This document shows positions 62,045-64,000 of a stretch of 64,000 nucleotides of DNA, one piece after another. Source of the stretch: Falsihalocynthiibacter halioticoli (GTDB lineage: Bacteria; Pseudomonadota; Alphaproteobacteria; Rhodobacterales; Rhodobacteraceae); assembly GCF_025802015.1 (NCBI RefSeq), contig NZ_JAOYFC010000002.1, positions 248,001 through 312,000 on the forward strand. Direction: 5' to 3'. How positions within the stretch are numbered: the first letter of the stretch is position 1; every line of letters begins with the position of its first letter. The notes below the pieces were generated by a model. That model saw nothing but the letters and a program-made list of their open reading frames with translations, did not search any database and was not told where the DNA came from. A program made the position numbers and the translations under genes.

Positions 62045-62797
62045 CTATCCTTGCGCAGCCCAATCGCGCACCGCATCCCCAAACGCGCTGAACAGTTTTC
62101 GCGAAACGCTATCGTTTTCTGCGTTCCACTCCGGATGCCACTGAACCGAAAGCGTAAAACCGGGCGCGTCTTTGATATAGAGGGCTTCGGGCGTACCGTC
62201 CGGCGCGTGGCCATCAACAACCACGCGCGGGCCGGCAACCTTTATTCCCTGTCCATGCAGCGTATTGGTCATCACTTGACGCGCACCAAGGAGCTGTTCG
62301 AATGGGCCGTCATCGCTGAATGTCACAACATGGCGAAGCGCAAATTTTTCTTCAAGCGTACCATCGGGCGGCATGCGGTGATTGTCCCGCCCTTCAAGAT
62401 CCCTTATTTCCGGATGAAGCGAACCGCCCATAGCGACGTTCACTTCCTGAAATCCACGACAAACGCCGAAAATGGGTTGGCCGCGCTCCACACATGCGCG
62501 AATGAGCGGAAGCGTAAGCGAGTCTCGTGCGCGATCAAAAAGGCCATGCGCCTCGGTTTCTTCTTCGCCATATTCTTCGGGGTGCACATTTGGTCGCCCC
62601 CCTGTGAACATAAAACCATCGCAACACGCGAGCAGGTCTTCGATCTCAACCAGATCTGAATCCGAAGGCACCATCAACGGAACACACCCCGAAACTTTGG
62701 CGATTGCTTCGGAATTCATGGAACCGGACGCATGGGCCGGATACTCGTCATTAATAAGAAACCGGTTCCCGATGATACCGACGACTGGTCGCGCCAT
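62045..62797 (-). CDS. Gamma-glutamyl-gamma-aminobutyrate hydrolase family protein (class I amidotransferase-like, C26)
   Basis: A 250-residue PuuD-like hydrolase. The nucleophile elbow is IFGVCRGFQEVNVAMGGSL with the catalytic Cys, and the His-Glu pair lies in SVQWHPEWN. MFTGGRPNVHPEEYGEE is the glycine-rich substrate segment. PuuD cleaves gamma-glutamyl-GABA in putrescine breakdown, but no other puu gene is nearby, so another gamma-glutamyl compound is possible. Confidence 0.85.
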   Translation of the reverse strand: MARPVVGIIGNRFLINDEYPAHASGSMNSEAIAKVSGCVPLMVPSDSDLVEIEDLLACCDGFMFTGGRPNVHPEEYGEEETEAHGLFDRARDSLTLPLIRACVERGQPIFGVCRGFQEVNVAMGGSLHPEIRDLEGRDNHRMPPDGTLEEKFALRHVVTFSDDGPFEQLLGARQVMTNTLHGQGIKVAGPRVVVDGHAPDGTPEALYIKDAPGFTLSVQWHPEWNAENDSVSRKLFSAFGDAVRDWAAQG

Positions 62798-62951
62798 ACT
62801 GCCTCGCTTGTTTGCTTCAGAGCTCTATACCACGGCGCAGCACTTGGATAACTGCAAGATTATGCGCGGAAACGCACAGTCGGCGCGGCTCACATTTTTA
62901 ATACCGCACAGAGATCAATAGCAAATCGCAAAGAAGCTTGTTGCAGAAACG

Positions 62952-62982
62952 AAAACGGGGAAGCCACAAGCTCCCCCGTTTT
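62952..62982 (-). terminator. Terminator of the malate synthase gene
   Basis: AAAACGGGG pairs with CCCCGTTTT, and an inner AGC/GCT pair closes the CACAA loop. It lies 19 bases after the glcB stop on the minus strand. Confidence 0.8.
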
Positions 62983-63000
62983 TGCACAATTTATCTGCAA

Positions 63001-64000
63001 CTATGCCTGTGCTTTAAGCTCCAGACGACGTGCGTGCAGCACGGGCTCGGTATACCCCGAAGGCTGGACACGCCCCTTAAACACCAGGTCACAAGCCGCT
63101 TGGAACGCGATGCCATCGAAGTTCGGCGCCATTGGCGTATAAGTCGGGTCGCCCGCATTCTGACCATCGACCACGGCGGCCATCTTCTGCATGGCGGCCA
63201 TAACCTGCGGTTCACTCACAACACCGTGGTGCAACCAATTTGCCAAAGCTTGGCTCGAAATCCGGCAGGTGGCGCGGTCTTCCATCAGGCCAACGTTGTT
63301 GATGTCCGGCACCTTGGAACAACCAACACCGGCATCAATCCAACGAACGACATAGCCAAGGATACCTTGGGCATTGTTCTCGATCTCTGCCTGAATTTCC
63401 TCATCGCTCCAGTTTTGCCCATCTGCAGTCGGGATCGTAAGTAGCGCCGCAAGCGTGCCGCGCGGCCCGCCCGCTTTGATCTCGTCCTGACGCGCAAAAA
63501 CATCAATCTCGTGGTAATGGGTAGCATGAAGCGTTGCTGCCGTCGGGCTTGGCACCCATGCGCAGTTCGCGCCCGCCTTCGGATGACCGGATTTCGCTGC
63601 AAGCATATCCGCCATCATGTCGGGCATCGCCCACATGCCTTTGCCGATCTGCGCCTTGCCCTGCAATCCGCAAGCCAAGCCGATATCTACGTTGCGGTCC
63701 TCGTAGGAAAGGATCCAAGGCGTTGTTTTCATGTCGCCTTTCTTAAGGAATGGCCCTGCTTCCATCGACGTGTGGATTTCATCGCCCGTGCGATCAAGGA
63801 AGCCTGTGTTGATAAAGGCAACGCGGCTCTTGGCGGCACGGATACATTCCTTGAGGTTTACAGATGTGCGGCGCTCTTCGTCCATAATACCGAGTTTGAC
63901 GGTATTCTTCGGAAGGCCAAGCGCGCCCTCAACCGCTGTGAAAATCTCATCTGCAAAGGCAACCTCTTCTGGCCCATGCATCTTTGGCTTCACCACATAA
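63001..64000 (-). CDS. glcB: Malate synthase G, C-terminal part
   Basis: Malate synthase G condenses glyoxylate and acetyl-CoA to malate. The frame is open to the window edge (YVVKPKMHGPEEVAF), so the 5' half is missing. The visible 332 residues hold LGIMDEERRTSVNLKECIRAA, the FINTGFLDRTGDEIHTSMEAGP segment, GKGMWAMPDMM, GANCAWVPSPTAATLHATHYH and the C-terminal VGCSKVPDINNVGLMEDRATCRIS with the catalytic Asp region. The ATG/GTG near 63996 is internal, not the gene start. Confidence 0.95.
   Translation of the reverse strand, partial: YVVKPKMHGPEEVAFADEIFTAVEGALGLPKNTVKLGIMDEERRTSVNLKECIRAAKSRVAFINTGFLDRTGDEIHTSMEAGPFLKKGDMKTTPWILSYEDRNVDIGLACGLQGKAQIGKGMWAMPDMMADMLAAKSGHPKAGANCAWVPSPTAATLHATHYHEIDVFARQDEIKAGGPRGTLAALLTIPTADGQNWSDEEIQAEIENNAQGILGYVVRWIDAGVGCSKVPDINNVGLMEDRATCRISSQALANWLHHGVVSEPQVMAAMQKMAAVVDGQNAGDPTYTPMAPNFDGIAFQAACDLVFKGRVQPSGYTEPVLHARRLELKAQA

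Noticed and set aside
1..64000. tRNA, rRNA, CRISPR, insertion sequence or prophage
   Set aside because: I looked for cloverleaf patterns, direct-repeat arrays, transposase motifs and terminal inverted repeats in the gaps and saw none.

Overview
The window looks like a chromosomal piece of a marine-type alphaproteobacterium of the order Rhodobacterales (roseobacter-like). Three things point there. The nuo operon carries a DUF5337-like small gene and a NuoE with a helix-hairpin-helix tail. The leucine-degradation cluster has a roseobacter-type gene order. Gene sequences and order (tatABC next to a DUF815 ATPase; birA-coaX-rnj behind nuoN) match that group from memory. No database search was possible, so family names rest on motif recognition.

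Layout. 1-3.0 kb: the end of an M23 peptidase gene, then, on the minus strand, tatA-tatB-tatC and an AAA ATPase. 3.3-5.4 kb: an orphan FbpC-like ABC ATPase and an atypical SDR protein. 5.7-8.1 kb: an orphan protein and prfC. 8.1-10.7 kb: a small accessory pocket with a broken sulfotransferase-like remnant and a tandem pair of GT92-like glycosyltransferase genes, one of which has two compensating homopolymer frameshifts. 11.0-12.5 kb: an RhlE-type helicase behind a leader with four hairpins.

12.6-32.9 kb: one unbroken minus-strand run from nuoA to rnj. It encodes all 14 subunits of respiratory complex I, interrupted by a sulfotransferase gene between nuoC and nuoD and by two small genes between nuoE and nuoF, and it ends in birA, coaX and rnj. 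33.1-40.6 kb: a leucine/isovalerate degradation operon (liuA, liuB, liuD, a glutathione transferase gene, liuE, liuC, a small membrane protein gene). 40.7-45.4 kb: a phosphoglycolate phosphatase-like gene, then glmU-glmS-alkD with overlapping ends. 45.4-48.2 kb: an acyl-CoA synthetase gene and moaA. 48.3-56.6 kb: a dipeptide-type ABC transporter split over two divergent units, the ATPase together with two M20 hydrolases and the binding protein together with two permeases. 56.7-64.0 kb: a DUF3422 protein, the pntAB transhydrogenase, a GNAT acetyltransferase, a class I amidotransferase hydrolase, and the 3' part of malate synthase G.

How the genes work together. Complex I and PntAB link NADH and NADPH pools to the membrane potential. 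The liu operon turns isovaleryl-CoA into acetoacetate and acetyl-CoA, and malate synthase G feeds glyoxylate plus acetyl-CoA into malate. A shared 14-bp palindrome upstream of liuA and upstream of the acyl-CoA synthetase gene suggests one repressor controls both. The peptide transporter with its deacylases looks like an uptake-and-hydrolysis unit for peptides or N-acyl amino acids. I saw no tRNA, rRNA, insertion sequence, CRISPR array or prophage.
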